A stretch of DNA of 64,000 bases from the NCBI GenBank assembly GCA_031769625.1, contig JAUIMM010000601.1:7496778-7560777 (forward strand). Direction: 5' to 3'. The notes under the pieces are model-generated. The model was not told where the DNA came from, searched no databases, and saw only the letters and a list, made by a program, of their open reading frames with translations. The DNA is from Taudactylus pleione. Its lineage: Eukaryota > Chordata > Amphibia > Anura > Myobatrachidae. Each line of letters begins with the position of its first letter. The first letter of the stretch is position 1. The position numbers were made by a program, and so were the translations under genes. Positions 22,770 to 33,950 of the stretch are shown here, one piece after another.

Positions 22770-23090
22770 CGGGTTGGGAACCTTTTTTCTGTCGAGGGCC
22801 ATTTTGATATATATAACAATATTCGCGGGCCCGGTGCAGGTCACGTCAGGCGGCAGGCAGGGAGAAAGAGCAACGGCGCTGCAGCGTTTGATTAATGGAG
22901 CCGGCCTTGAGCCAATCATAGCTTGCGGAACAGCAGTCAATCAGAAGCTGTGATTTGCTCGCGGCTGGCTCCATAGTTCAAATTCTGCAGAGCCGATACT
23001 CTTTCTCCCTGCCTGCCACCCGGTGCATTCCTCGCTGCTACCACTTGGACCCCCCTCTCTCTCCGGGCCCTGGACTGGGGTACCAGAAGT
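22770..23090. mobile_element. Hairpin element with long inverted repeat
   Basis: GGCAGGCAGGGAGAAAGAG (near 22853) pairs with CTCTTTCTCCCTGCCTGCC (near 22998), and AATGGAGCCGGCC pairs with GGCTGGCTCCAT further in, so about 190 bp can fold as one imperfect hairpin. GGGTTGGGAACC at the left may be an element end. There is no coding content. Confidence 0.6.
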
Positions 23091-23119
23091 CCTCCCCCTA
23101 AATGCGGCCCTGGCCACTA

Positions 23120-23640
23120 CTCTCCATTAAGAAAATACAGTAGATGTCCATTTAAAGGTAACTATAGGCCACTTGGATATGCAAGAAGACTGCTGGAAGA
23201 ATGCTCTTTAGGTAGTTGAGTCTAATATAAAACATTTAGGCTGAATGTGAAATTTTACATTTGAAGAAATGTAAACAATACATTGCAACATGAACCACAT
23301 TCTAGACGTGAAACACAGTGGTGTTCATGCAAGAAAGCACACAAACATTCATAAGTTGAAGTTCCATAAGGAGCAAAGGATAAAGTTAGTTCAAGCCAAT
23401 ATGTAGGACTGATCAACAATTCCCATAAATGTTTGATCAAATTGCTGATCAGGCGAGTCATACCAGTTAATGAATCCTAGAGGTTCACATACTTTTTCAG
23501 ATAAAATAATTTAATGTTGGATCATATATTTCAATAAATTAATTAAAAAGCAAAACTTCCTTTGTTTGTTATTTCATTTTGTTTTAATCTATTGTTACAC
23601 ATTTAATGTCAAATTTACGCAGAAATTCAGAAAATTCTAG
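23120..23640 (+). mobile_element. Tc1-like transposon fragment
   Basis: Near 23190-23290, AGAAGACTGCTGGAAGAATG and following bases look like a decayed piece of a Tc1 transposase gene. The 3' end carries AATCCTAGAGGTTCACATAC, the complement of the end motif at 5969-6093 and 13711-13835. It is internally deleted. Confidence 0.6.
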
Positions 23641-23739
23641 AGAGTTCACAAACTGTTAGACCAGTGTGTTGCATTTAAAAAATATTTTTAATATCTAAAA
23701 TTGTGATGAAGTGCATCTTACAGTAAGAAAAAATATAGT

Positions 23740-24274
23740 ACAGGGTGTTTCACTCGCTATTGGTCCTAAAGTTTTTCTTAGAACTTTTAAAGCAATTGAT
23801 GTGATTTAGTGAAATGTGACACAGACATACCTTGGTCTATGAGAAACATGAGGAAGTCATAGTAATTGTTGAAAGTGTTCGCCATTAGTATCCAGGCCAG
23901 CTGTTCACTTATGTGCGAAGTGAAGGCCAGCTGTTCACCCCCCTAGTCAGCAGCGCAGTCCAAAATCCAAATAGGGGAGCCACACCAACTGCCTCTGGAG
24001 CTGCTACTGCTAGTCAGTAGGTATTCCTGCTTCTGACAGTGGTGTTGTGTACTGGGGTGTCCACATTCATTGTGTCTGTGTTGTTAGTCCTGATGCGAAC
24101 CTTTATCGACTCAGTTTTCCAGTACGCCTGGACAATAAATACGCCTTGTTCAGCTGTGTATCAGTTCATATCGGCACGTAACACACAGACACCAGGTGGA
24201 GCTGTGTCAAATTACATCAATTACATAAAAAATGATAAGACAAACTGAGGCCAATAGCGAGTGAAACGCCCTAT
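23740..24274. mobile_element. Non-autonomous DNA element, GTTTCACTCGCTATTGG ends
   Basis: The left end CAGGGTGTTTCACTCGCTAT (23741) and the right end CCAATAGCGAGTGAAACGCCC (to about 24272) are inverted repeats of roughly 25 bp, both next to TATA-type sequence. The interior does not encode an intact protein. Confidence 0.8.
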
Positions 24275-24280
24275 ACAAGG

Positions 24281-24465
24281 CAGGGGTTCTCAACTCCAGT
24301 CCTCAAGTACAACCAATAGGTCATGTTTTGTGGACTTCTTTAATCATGCACAAGTGATTTAATTTAATTTGCTGGTTCAATAATTTTCCTACCTGATTCC
24401 ACAGACAGGAATCCCCAAAACATGAACTGTTGAGCATATTTGATGGTTGAGGTTGAGAACCACTG
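24281..24465. mobile_element. hAT-type MITE with 8-bp target duplication
   Basis: The ends are CAGGGGTTCTCAACTCCAG and GGTTGAGAACCACTG. The flanks ATACAAGG (24273-24280) and GTATAAGG (24466-24473) agree at six of eight bases, both differences being transitions. This is the 8-bp duplication expected for hAT. It inserted right at the end of the preceding element. Confidence 0.82.
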
Positions 24466-25222
24466 GTATAAGGTATTTATCTGAACCACAATTGGGGCAA
24501 AACAAGGATAAAAGTTCACACTTTATTAATTAAGTCACCCTGCAAGCAGAATAGACTAAACTTATGGTTATAAAGTCCATATACTGTACATAGCAGCCAT
24601 TTGAGTAAACTTATTACCAAATGGTTTCTCTTCTACACAGTTTGTTTCATAATTGGTCTCAGTGCAGAATAGATTGTTCTAGTCAATAGGACTGAATCAG
24701 CCACAATAAGTGAAGTACGAGTGAGATCTTTAAACTGCAATCTCACAGTACGTGCTTTACCATCTGGGTATTAAGACAATGATACAGACTTGTACAGACA
24801 CAAATTACATTACGATTTCAATAGTACTGCAACAGAAATGGGATAGCATTGCAAACAAGCAAAAGAAAAAAACTACAGTATAAAGACAATTACAATTATC
24901 TGTTGTGAATTTTGTGCATACATTTTGTATGGATCTATAAACGGGAAATACTATTGCTTAAGCATTTTCCAGTTTACGAGGAAGTGCGAATGTGTGCGTT
25001 TATGTCTGCATGTTGCTGTCTTTTGTATGCCTTTGTATATCTGCCTCACATTCCCAAATATAGCATCTATGTCCCTGTAACTATTTCATATACAGTACAT
25101 GTGTAATCTCCCATATCTTTAACTGACTTTTTTACATAATGGAATTTTTAACAAACACACAATTTACACAAATGTATTACTTGGCTGTAACCCTGGAAAC
25201 AGACAAGTCTCTTATCCTGGTA

Positions 25223-25662
25223 CAGGTTGAGTCTCCCATATCCAAAATGCTTGGGACCAAAGCAATTTTGGATATCGGAATATTCTGTATTTTGGAATAT
25301 TTGTATACCATATTGAAATGTTTTAGGAATAGGGCCCAAATCTAAACACAGAATGCATTTATGATCCATATACACCATATACACACAGCCTGAAGGTAAA
25401 TTATACAATACTTTCAATAATTTTGGGCATCAAACAAAGTTTGTGTACATACATGAAATTCATTTATGTTTAATATACATCTTATATACACAGCCTATAA
25501 GTCATTTTATACTTTATTTTTAATAATTTGTGCCTTAAACAAAGTTTGTGTACATTGAACTATCAAAAATCAAAGATTTCACTATCTCAGTCATGCTAAA
25601 AAAAATCTGTATTTCGGAATATTCCGCATTTCGGAATATTTGGATATGGGAGACTCAACCCG
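25223..25662. mobile_element. Tigger/pogo-like MITE
   Basis: Inverted ends CAGGTTGAGTCTCCCATATC / GATATGGGAGACTCAACCCG are flanked by TA on both sides (25221-25222, 25663-25664). The end sequence resembles mammalian Tigger-type elements, by recollection. The interior has TTCGGAATATT repeats and no ORF. Confidence 0.8.
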
Positions 25663-25790
25663 TATTTATAAACAATAAATAAATAAATAGAATAACATAC
25701 CCTATTAAATACAGTAGGTAACTTCAATTTTATCTTTTTAGGTTCAAATGCCCCAAAACACTGTATAACTTGCCATTAAAATTATGTTAC

Positions 25791-25951
25791 CTTACGAGTG
25801 AATTTTTCTCTTGTGTCCTTTTCCTCTTTACTTATTGATTTGTACGGGGAAGACATTTGCCGGATAATTTCTTTTTTGCTTGCAGCTGGTGCTTCTTGGT
25901 CTTCACTGACGAGCTTGAACTTTCTCCAGTCATGTATGACACCTTTAGGGC
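25791..25951 (-). CDS. PDC: Phosducin, coding exon 2
   Basis: The acceptor TTGTTTACACAG precedes base 25951, and the donor GTAACA follows base 25791. The exon is 161 nt and completes a split Gly codon, then encodes [17 protein letters not shown] through DTREKFTRK. This is the helix that contacts transducin beta-gamma ([10 protein letters not shown]), followed by the conserved RQMSSP serines (residues 56-57) that are a calcium/calmodulin-kinase target in mammals. The exon ends in phase 0, directly before MSMQEYE of exon 3, recreating the RKMS kinase site at the junction. Apparent ORF sequence before GPKG and after RK is intronic. Confidence 0.97.
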
Positions 25952-27013
25952 CTGTGTAAACAAGCAATGCAGAATGCAGAAGCAAATCATAAATATTTTA
26001 ACCCCATTATGTTCAAATTAAATTGATTAAAATACGGGTTAATTTAATAATGATCATCAGTGTTTAATATTTTCAACTATTGTTTACTATAATTCTGTTT
26101 TTGTAGCTCCTCATTTGTCACATGGGTTTGCTACATATATGTAATATGGGTATATAAATACTTGAAAAAAGGTGATTTCACCCCTATTTGCGCAGTTAAA
26201 ATAAAGCCAGTTGCCTCACATATACAATCAGAAGTAACACCAACTCCAACAAAATGAACAGTAAAACAAGATGAGTATAGTGAATGGCGCTGAGCCTTAT
26301 AAAAGATGAAAGCTCGCAAACAACCTTGTAAAAGGTCTAAAACGAAGTCGATATATAAACAAATATGTATCCCACTAGTAAAAACCCAGTCACGTGGACA
26401 AATAAAAACATAAAACAATGATTAAGTAAACAAAGTGGGGATAAAATCAAAGGTATAGCAGCATGTATAAAAAGACAAAAAATAAGTAAGTTAAATAAAA
26501 CTGATGTTTCCAGCTCAAAGCTCTTTTGTTTGGAGACTTTCATTTTTAATTTAAAATTAATATACTATGTGTGGTATAAACAGAATGAAGATCGCCAATC
26601 TTTAAAACAGACAGGTAGACTGTACCTCGGTTTTACTTTGTATGAATAGTATTAGCAACTGAACGACCACCAGTACACAAAATTAAATATTGTAATCCTA
26701 CTCAGTATGCAATGTATACAGTAACTGATTAGGAGACCAATATTTAGACTAATAAACTCCCTTTGTATATTATGGTGGCAGATAATTTTTAATGCATCTA
26801 TTGCACAGATTTTAGCAATCTACAAATGTAGAAGACAGACGCCCTCTGGTGCAGTAATATTACATTTACTCTGTGTTGAATAATAGCCAGGAATGATCCA
26901 ACAGTGTTAGCGCGTGGGTTCTTTTCACTGGAACAAGAGCGGTGTTCTGTTATTGTTTGTTACACACTATTTTTCTTCACTATAAATAACACCCACTTTT
27001 GGTTTATTTTTAT

Positions 27014-27054
27014 CCCTCTGATGAAGTCTATTTCTGTGGATGAAATGTGTAGGG
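27014..27054 (+). ncRNA. Hammerhead-ribozyme-like motif 3
   Basis: Core CTGATGA (27018-27024), stem II TCTA/TGGA (27027-27030/27037-27040, one G-U pair), GAAA (27042-27045), minimal stem III AU/GU ending at T27050, cleavage base A27051. Stem I is CCT/GGG (27015-27017 with 27052-27054, one wobble). All core bases are present but helices are short; chance formation cannot be excluded. Confidence 0.42.
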
Positions 27055-27929
27055 TGAAATACTTCTATTTCCTCAAATTTTGTAAAACTTTGCCTTATCA
27101 ATATCTGATTTGAGCTCATTTATAAACTCTAAAGAGTTAAAGATATTAAAGTAAGCAGTTGTATGAATTATTTGATGTATGCATATTGTTTTTTTTGCTA
27201 TTGTATATACCATATAATATACATACTACAATATATGGTCTTTTTTGCCTATGTTCCTTGTTTGAAAGAAGATGCCATCCATCCTCTAAAGAGGAAATAC
27301 TAGGATCAAAACTACAATTGCAGATAAGCCTAATTTTTATAGTGCACAAATTCTTCAAAGGTGATTGTTTGTTTAAAATGACTGAACCAGATGGTACATA
27401 CATACATACAGCAGAGCAGCACTGTCAAAGAGTTGAAAAAAAAAAGGAAAATTTAATTTGTATCAACCCGCTTGATAAACCCGTTTGGAAATTACCTTAT
27501 TGCTATTTACTTGTAACTGTTCTAAATTATGGATGCTGTTTATCTTAGACAGCAGATACATAGAACTAGTATTTATTTCATTGAGACCAAGTAAGTACCT
27601 GTATATGCACTAGCACTATTTGTTTATATTATATTGCTGCTAATTTAAAAAAAAAGGTATGTAGCCCGTCTTTCATTATACTGTTTGCCAATTGAAATTA
27701 GTATGCAATACTTTTATACAATCCTTTATTTTGATATAATTTACAACTGTTACACCCACATAACACTATGATAACTGTGGAGAGGATGTATCCATTTAAT
27801 GTATAGAGGCGTATACTTTTTTGGAGCAAGTGCTATGGGGAATGTACTGATGGCAAGGTTTGGGCTCTGAACTTTCTGTCACCATTACCTTACTGCCATA
27901 ATGTAAATGTGTATATTTTTGTCAACACA

Positions 27930-27953
27930 ATATATATATATATATATATATAT
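27930..27953. repeat. (TA)n microsatellite
   Basis: About twelve TA units run uninterrupted in the PDC intron. Confidence 0.95.
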
Positions 27954-29028
27954 TTAAATTGTAGTTTGTGTTTTGCCTCTTATTTTATGTATACATGTTT
28001 TGCTGTGGATTTGGCACTCAAGTAGATCCTTCTACAGATGTGTCCTCACTTATTGGTTGTCCGTATGCCATACGGCGCAAGACACCTGGCGTTCAAGAGG
28101 TGCTACTTGGTGTAACTAACACAAGAAAAAACATGTGCTGTTCAGCACCAACTGACTCTTTGTTAGTGCTACCCTAGGGTGTGTATTAGATCCACAACAT
28201 ATTTTCCATTCAGATTAATGATCGTTTTTTGCAGCTTATTACTACATACTCAATGACTGAACCAGTTCATTTGTTGTAGAGAGAGAGGTGAGTTTGTTAC
28301 ATACTAGGTTGGTTGTATCAATAAGCAATAAGAAGGGGATACAAACTATGAGGTGAAAGCACTAAGGGGCCTATTTACTAATGCTATTTTGCAATTTTTT
28401 GAGGATTCCCACAAATATTTAGAATCTCTGGAATGTATGAAGTTTGATATTGGTTGGAACAATATCTGCTGTGGTTCCTCCATTTTTGATTGGAAAAGCA
28501 GCCCCATTGGTTCCTATTGGCGCTTAGGAAATATACCAAACTATGAAAAAGTACACATTTCAGAGCTTGGCCCCAATAGCTGAAACCATCTTTAGATTGT
28601 GTTAGCCTTTGTAGCCTATGGATTCAATTTCGGTAAATTCTTCAGACTAAAATTCCAAAGGTTACTTCTCAGTTAAGTGCCGGTTGCACATGCGTGGTCC
28701 GATGACCTCACATGCACAGTAAGAATATTGGGTCTGAACCTGGAAGTATGACGATAGTGTAAGCTATCACTTTACCATTTTGTATTTGAAGAGATAAGCC
28801 CATGTCCCCGAAAAGACATTTTCCATACATTCCACAGAAAATGTATTTCTTATTATCACGACATGTGATGATAAGAAATTATACTTTTGGGGTAAAATAT
28901 GGGGCATAATATATATATGCCCCTTTAAGCACTTTATGGAACTTTTTATTTCTTCCACTAGTTTACAGCATTACATTTCCCAAAAAATATTTCAGTACAG
29001 CTAGTAATGACCACTAAGAACTAGTGAT

Positions 29029-29062
29029 GAGCGGTTCGGATTCTGAGGAATCCGAACCGCTC
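29029..29062. repeat. 15-bp perfect hairpin inside the left hAT end
   Basis: GAGCGGTTCGGATTC, a TGAG loop, and GAATCCGAACCGCTC form a perfect stem just inside the terminal repeat. It contains two of the GGATTC subterminal motifs in opposite orientation. Confidence 0.9.
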
Positions 29063-29162
29063 CGAACAGGTGGAATCCGAGTCCACCCGAACGCAAGTTC
29101 GGGTGTTCCCGCCTGACTCGGATTCCACCTCGAGGCCGAACGTCACCCGTCCGGCGTCGGAT

Positions 29163-29230
29163 TCTCGCGAGAGCTGAGTGACGTTCGGCCTCTATAAAAA
29201 GGCGCGGCGCCCGGCAGTCGGCGCCATTTC
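29163..29230 (+). promoter_or_regulatory. hAT transposase promoter (TCTCGCGAGA and TATA box)
   Basis: The palindrome TCTCGCGAGA (29163-29172) lies 20 bp before TATAAAAA (29193-29200), which is followed by a GC-rich probable start region. TCTCGCGAGA is a strong vertebrate promoter element, and it resembles the TGTCGYGAYA site of ZBED1, itself a domesticated hAT transposase. Self-regulation is therefore conceivable but not shown. Confidence 0.7.
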
Positions 29231-29305
29231 TCGCGTGACGCGTAGTTAGGTAGTTAGCTAGTGCACTGTCTGTTCTAGTGTTAGATAGATTAGAGTAGCA
29301 GTGCT

Positions 29306-30847
29306 CTGTGACTTTACTGGGCATAAGCCCTTGTGTGTGCTCCGTGACTGGGCATAATAAGCCCACTGTGTGTATGTGTACTCTACTACTCACTGTATTA
29401 TACAAGCTCCGTGACAACTGACAGGGCATAGCCCACTGAGTGTATTATACAAGCTCCGTGACTGGGCTTAGCCCACTGAGTGTATACAAGCTCCGTGACA
29501 GGGCATAGCCCACTGAGTATTATACAAGCTCCTTGACAGGGCATAAGCCCACTGTGTCTATTATACAAGCTCTGTGACAGGGCATAGGCCACTGTGTCTA
29601 TTATGCAAGCTCCGTGACAGGGCATAAGCCCACTGAGTGTATTATACAAGCTCCGTGACAGGGCATAAGCCCACTGAGTATTATACAAGCTCCGTGACAG
29701 GGCATAGCCCACTGGGTCTATTATACAAGCTCCGTGACAGGGCATAGCCCACTGAGTGTATTATACAAGCTCCGTGACAGGGCATAGCCTACTGTGTCTA
29801 TTATACAAGCTCCGTGACAGGGCATAGCCCACTGAGTGTATTATACAAGCTCCGTGACAGGGCATAAGCCCACTGAGTATTATACAAGCTCCGTGACAGG
29901 GCATAAGCCCACTGAGTATTATACAAGCTCCGTGACAGGGCATAGCCTACTGTGTCTATTATACAAGCTCCGTGACAGGGCATAGCCCACTGAGTGTATT
30001 ATACAAGCTCCGTGACAGGGCATAAGCCCACTGAGTATTATACAAGCTCCGTGACAGGGCATAAGCCCACTGAGTATTATACAAGCTCCGTGACAGGGCA
30101 TAGCCTACTGTGTCTATTATACAAGCTCCGTGACAGGGCATAGCCCACTGAGTGTATTATACAAGCTCCGTGACAGGGCATAAGCCCACTGAGTATTATA
30201 CAAGCTCCGTGACAGGGCATAAGCCCACTGTGTCTATTATACAAGCTCTGTGACAGGGCATAAGCCCACTGTGTCTATTATACAAGCTCCGTGACAGGGC
30301 ATAGCCCACTGAGTCTATTATACAAGCTCCGTGACAGAGCATAAGCCCACTGAGTATTATACAAGCTTCGTGACAGGGCATAGCCCACTGAGTGTATTAT
30401 ACAAGCTCCGTGACAGGGCATAGCCCACTGTGTCTATTATACAAGCTCCGTGACAGGGCATAAGCCCACTGAGTATTATACAAGCTCCGTGACAGGGCAT
30501 AGCCCACTGAGTGTATTATACAAGCTCCGTGACAGGGCATAGCCCACTGTGTCTATTATACAAGCTCCGTGACAGGACATAAGCCCACTGAGTATTATAC
30601 AAGCTCCGTGACAGGGCATAGCCTATTGTGTCTATTATACAAGCTCCGTGACAGGGCATAGCCCACTGAGTATTATACAAGCTTCGTGACAGGGCATAGC
30701 CCACTGAGTGTATTATACAAGCTCCGTGACAGGGCACAGCCCACTGTGTCTATTATACAAGCTCCGTGACAGGGCATAGCCCACTGTGTCTATTATACAA
30801 GCTCCGTGAAAGGGCATAGCCCACTGTGTGTATACAAGCTCTGTGAC
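29306..30847. repeat. ~40-bp minisatellite in the hAT leader
   Basis: About 37 units of 37-42 bp are built on GGGCATAGCCCACTGAG, TATTATACAAGCTCCGTGAC. Variants (GTGTCTATTATAC or GAGTATTATAC, TAGCCC or TAAGCCC) recur in order, giving a four-unit higher-order repeat of 158 bp (29761-30141 shows it clearly). Short minus-strand frames containing MPCHGACII are by-products. Confidence 0.95.
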
Positions 30848-31289
30848 TCCAGTTCATAGTGATAAAGTAATATGGATCATGAGAATGAACTGAGAGGAGA
30901 GCAGAAACAACATGTAAATGCTAGCATTGCAGCGGCTGGAAGTCCATCACTTTTATCTAAAGCTGATGCTCAAGGGCGTAGAGGCTTTAAACCTTAGGGA
31001 ACCTGAAATCAAAAAATGTAGATTTTACAGGGGTAAAGACAAAAAAAAAACCTCTAAAGGCTACTACTATTGCAGAGAAACAGAAAATTGGCAACATACC
31101 ATTCACCACACGTAGCGGCAAGGAAAGACTCAGGCTTTGCCCTTTATTTCTGAGTGGTGGTTCTGCAGCTGTCAGTGAGGCATCTTGTGCCTCTCGTGAT
31201 GATAAAAGACCTTTTCAATCAGACTATAGAAGTGTGAAAAAATTTAAACCAATAAGGCAGTCGAACAAACTGTGTTTTTTGAAACACAA

Positions 31290-33950
31290 ATGTCAGAAAT
31301 CAATGAGGAGAGTCTAAGTGGGTCCACAAGTGGCATTTCTATGTGTAAGCCTGACCTTTCAGAGAAGCCGCCCTCCACAGTTTCTTTTCCATCTGTAGTT
31401 GTGGGGATGAGCAGTATTGCCGAGGACATAGAAATTGAGGATGCCACCGTGGAATTGCAAGAGGATGAGAGGAATATATGTGCAGCTGACGCTGGCACTA
31501 ATGAGGATGTTGAGGATGAGGATATTATTTGTATAAGTCAGGCACCAGTGGAAGCAGCTCTTGACCAAGATAAGAAGGCCATTGCCATGCCTGGGCATAG
31601 AACCAACAAATCCACATCTTTTGTGTGGAATTACTTTTACCCAAACCCTGACAACGTTTGTCAAGCCATTTGTAGCCTCTGTGAGACCACAGTTAGTAGA
31701 GGTAGGGACGTTAAACATCTAGGAACCTCTACGCTATTACGTCATCTGCAGCGAGCTCATGACAGGTGTTTGATAACAGAAACTACTGCAAAAAAAATAA
31801 CAACAAGCAGTCCAGCATTAGCTAGATGCCTTCTCTCTACTAAATCCCAGCACCTGCAATCTCCGCCGACAACACCTTCCTCCTCAATATCCTCAGGAAT
31901 GATCAGTGGTAGTACAACATCCAATTTGTTAGTGCTAAGTCACGGTGACTCCTCCAATTTCCAGGACACCTCAGAAGAAACTGAATCTTTGAGCGCTAGG
32001 CCTGCTGCTGCTGCTGCTGGTGGATCTTCATCCCAGAAGTGGACAAAGAAGACTACTAGTAGTATACCAAAAAAACAATTGACTGTTAAAGAATCTCTTG
32101 CAAGGGGAAGCAAGTATGACAGCTCTCACCCTGTCGCACAGCGGATCACTGACACCATGACAGCTATGCTAATATTAGATCTGCGTCCAATATCCTCAAT
32201 TAATGCAGTGGGATTTACACAGCTAGTTGAGGTCATGTGTCCCCGGTACCAAATTCCATCTCGGTTTCATTTTACCCGAAAAGCCATTCCTCGGCTGTAC
32301 CAGGACGTTAAACAGAACCTAATTATTGGTCTGCAAAATGCTATTGTACCCACTGTCCACTTAACCACAGATATGTGGACAAGCGGTAGTGGACAAACTA
32401 AAGATTACATGACTGTGACGGCCCACTGGGTGGGTGAATCGCCTTCAGCAGCAGCAGTATCTAACAAACAACACCAGCTCATTCAGAGGCAGGCAACTCT
32501 GTGCATCACCGGATTCAATAAGAGGCATACCGCTGACAACCTCTTAGAAAAACTAAGAGATGTCATAGAAACATGGCTTACCCCACTTGGACTCTCCTCA
32601 GGATTTGTGATTTCTGACAATGCTACAAATATAGTGAAAGCATTACAGCTGGGTGAATTCCAACACATCCCCTGTTTTGCTCACACAATCAACTTAGTGG
32701 TGCAGGGTTTTTTAAAAATGGGCGTGCAGGAGATGCTGTCTGTGGCCCGAAAAATTTCGGGACATTTTCGGCATTCAGCAACAGCGTGCAGGAGATTGCA
32801 GCACCTGCAAGAGCAGTTTAATTTGCCCTGCCATCAACTGAAGCAAGAAGTGGTAACGAGGTGGAACTCAACCCTGTATATGCTTCAGCGGATGGAGGAG
32901 CAGCAAAAAGCCATCCATAGCTATACGACAAGCCATGACATTGGGAGAGGAGGGGGAATGTACCTTACCCCAGCACAGTGGAGAGTACTTTCTGTCTTGT
33001 GCAAGGTGCTCAAACCATTTGAAGTTGCCACTTGTGAAGTGAGTGCTGACACTGCTAGCTTGAGTAAGGTGATTCCCCTGATTTCGCTTTTGGAAAAGCA
33101 GCTGGAGAAATTGAAGGATGATATTAAACAAAGTGATTCCGCAAAGTATGCTGGACTGATAGATCAAGTCCTTTGTTCGCTTCGCCAGGATCCACGGGTG
33201 GCCAAGATCTTGAAATCTGATCATTATATTTTAGCAACCATTCTTGATCCTAGGTTCAAGTCATATGCTGTGTCTTTCTTTACAACTGACCCAGATCTTA
33301 AAAGAACCAAAGCGCTCCTGGTGAGCAAGTTGGCAGCTGAAGTGACACATGGCACTACGATGACGTCTCCTCCTTCGGTTTCTCCAGCAGCAGCCAGAAA
33401 AAAATGCACCTTTTCCAAAAGACCCAGTGGTGATGCATATAAGTCAAGTCAACATTTTGACATCTGGTCGGGTCTAAAAGATTTGCCCAACACCAGTGAC
33501 ACCTCTACCGCAACTCCATCTAATACGATTACCATCCAAAGAATGGTGGAGGATTATTTTCAGGACACCGTACACGTAGACATGTCACAGAGTCCCTTTG
33601 AATATTGGAAGAAAAAAAAGGCAATTTGGAGACCCTTGTATAAACTGGCTTTGCATTATTTAAGCTGCCCACCCTCCAGTGTGTACTCGGAGAGAGTTTT
33701 CAGTACAGCCGGGAACCTTGTGAGTGAACGACGAAGGAGGCTACTTCCACAAAATGTAGAAAAAATGATGTTCATTAAAATGAACTGGAAATTTCACGAG
33801 GAAAACCTTTCCCACCAATCACGTCACAGTACAGATACTTCTGTAATGGTAGATTCCAGCGGGGATGAACGGATATTGTGTGAGGAATCGGATGATGTAC
33901 ACACTGATGAGGGTGAGGATGGCAATGATGGTGACATCATGCCACTGTAG
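31290..33950 (+). CDS. hAT transposase, BED zinc finger, intact
   Basis: From the first ATG (31290) the frame runs 886 residues to TAG at 33948-33950; the frame extends six codons upstream without another ATG. A BED-type zinc finger has C128, C131, H152 and H157. The RNase-H-like catalytic residues are all present: D361 in LTTDMWTS, D443 in VISDNATNIV, and E801 in VYSERVFSTAGN, the last within the C-terminal hAT dimerisation region (YLSCPPSSVYSERVF...LVSERRRRLLP). CFAHTINLVVQ and VVTRWNST are further hAT hallmarks. The protein would bind the element ends and excise and reinsert it in the nucleus; it belongs to the ZBED-like/Ac group. The acidic, low-complexity N- and C-termini are typical linkers. 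Any leader exon would come from 29230-30900. No stop or frameshift breaks it. Confidence 0.95.
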   Translation: MSEINEESLSGSTSGISMCKPDLSEKPPSTVSFPSVVVGMSSIAEDIEIEDATVELQEDERNICAADAGTNEDVEDEDIICISQAPVEAALDQDKKAIAMPGHRTNKSTSFVWNYFYPNPDNVCQAICSLCETTVSRGRDVKHLGTSTLLRHLQRAHDRCLITETTAKKITTSSPALARCLLSTKSQHLQSPPTTPSSSISSGMISGSTTSNLLVLSHGDSSNFQDTSEETESLSARPAAAAAGGSSSQKWTKKTTSSIPKKQLTVKESLARGSKYDSSHPVAQRITDTMTAMLILDLRPISSINAVGFTQLVEVMCPRYQIPSRFHFTRKAIPRLYQDVKQNLIIGLQNAIVPTVHLTTDMWTSGSGQTKDYMTVTAHWVGESPSAAAVSNKQHQLIQRQATLCITGFNKRHTADNLLEKLRDVIETWLTPLGLSSGFVISDNATNIVKALQLGEFQHIPCFAHTINLVVQGFLKMGVQEMLSVARKISGHFRHSATACRRLQHLQEQFNLPCHQLKQEVVTRWNSTLYMLQRMEEQQKAIHSYTTSHDIGRGGGMYLTPAQWRVLSVLCKVLKPFEVATCEVSADTASLSKVIPLISLLEKQLEKLKDDIKQSDSAKYAGLIDQVLCSLRQDPRVAKILKSDHYILATILDPRFKSYAVSFFTTDPDLKRTKALLVSKLAAEVTHGTTMTSPPSVSPAAARKKCTFSKRPSGDAYKSSQHFDIWSGLKDLPNTSDTSTATPSNTITIQRMVEDYFQDTVHVDMSQSPFEYWKKKKAIWRPLYKLALHYLSCPPSSVYSERVFSTAGNLVSERRRRLLPQNVEKMMFIKMNWKFHEENLSHQSRHSTDTSVMVDSSGDERILCEESDDVHTDEGEDGNDGDIMPL

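Larger units (their letters stand above)
22337..25790 (-). other. PDC: PDC intron between coding exons 2 and 3
   Basis: It starts GTAACA (25790) and ends TCCTCACAG (22337). It contains the inverted repeat at 22837-23045, a Tc1 fragment, two adjoining MITEs and a Tigger-like MITE. The rest is unassigned AT-rich sequence. Confidence 0.9.

Noticed and set aside
29306..30847. Regularly spaced ~40-bp repeats resembling a CRISPR array
   Set aside because: Units are directly adjacent with no unique spacers, and the setting is a eukaryotic transposon. It is a minisatellite.
31272..31289. GTG at 31272 as the transposase start
   Set aside because: The first ATG at 31290 is the reasonable eukaryotic start; the six extra codons add nothing recognisable.
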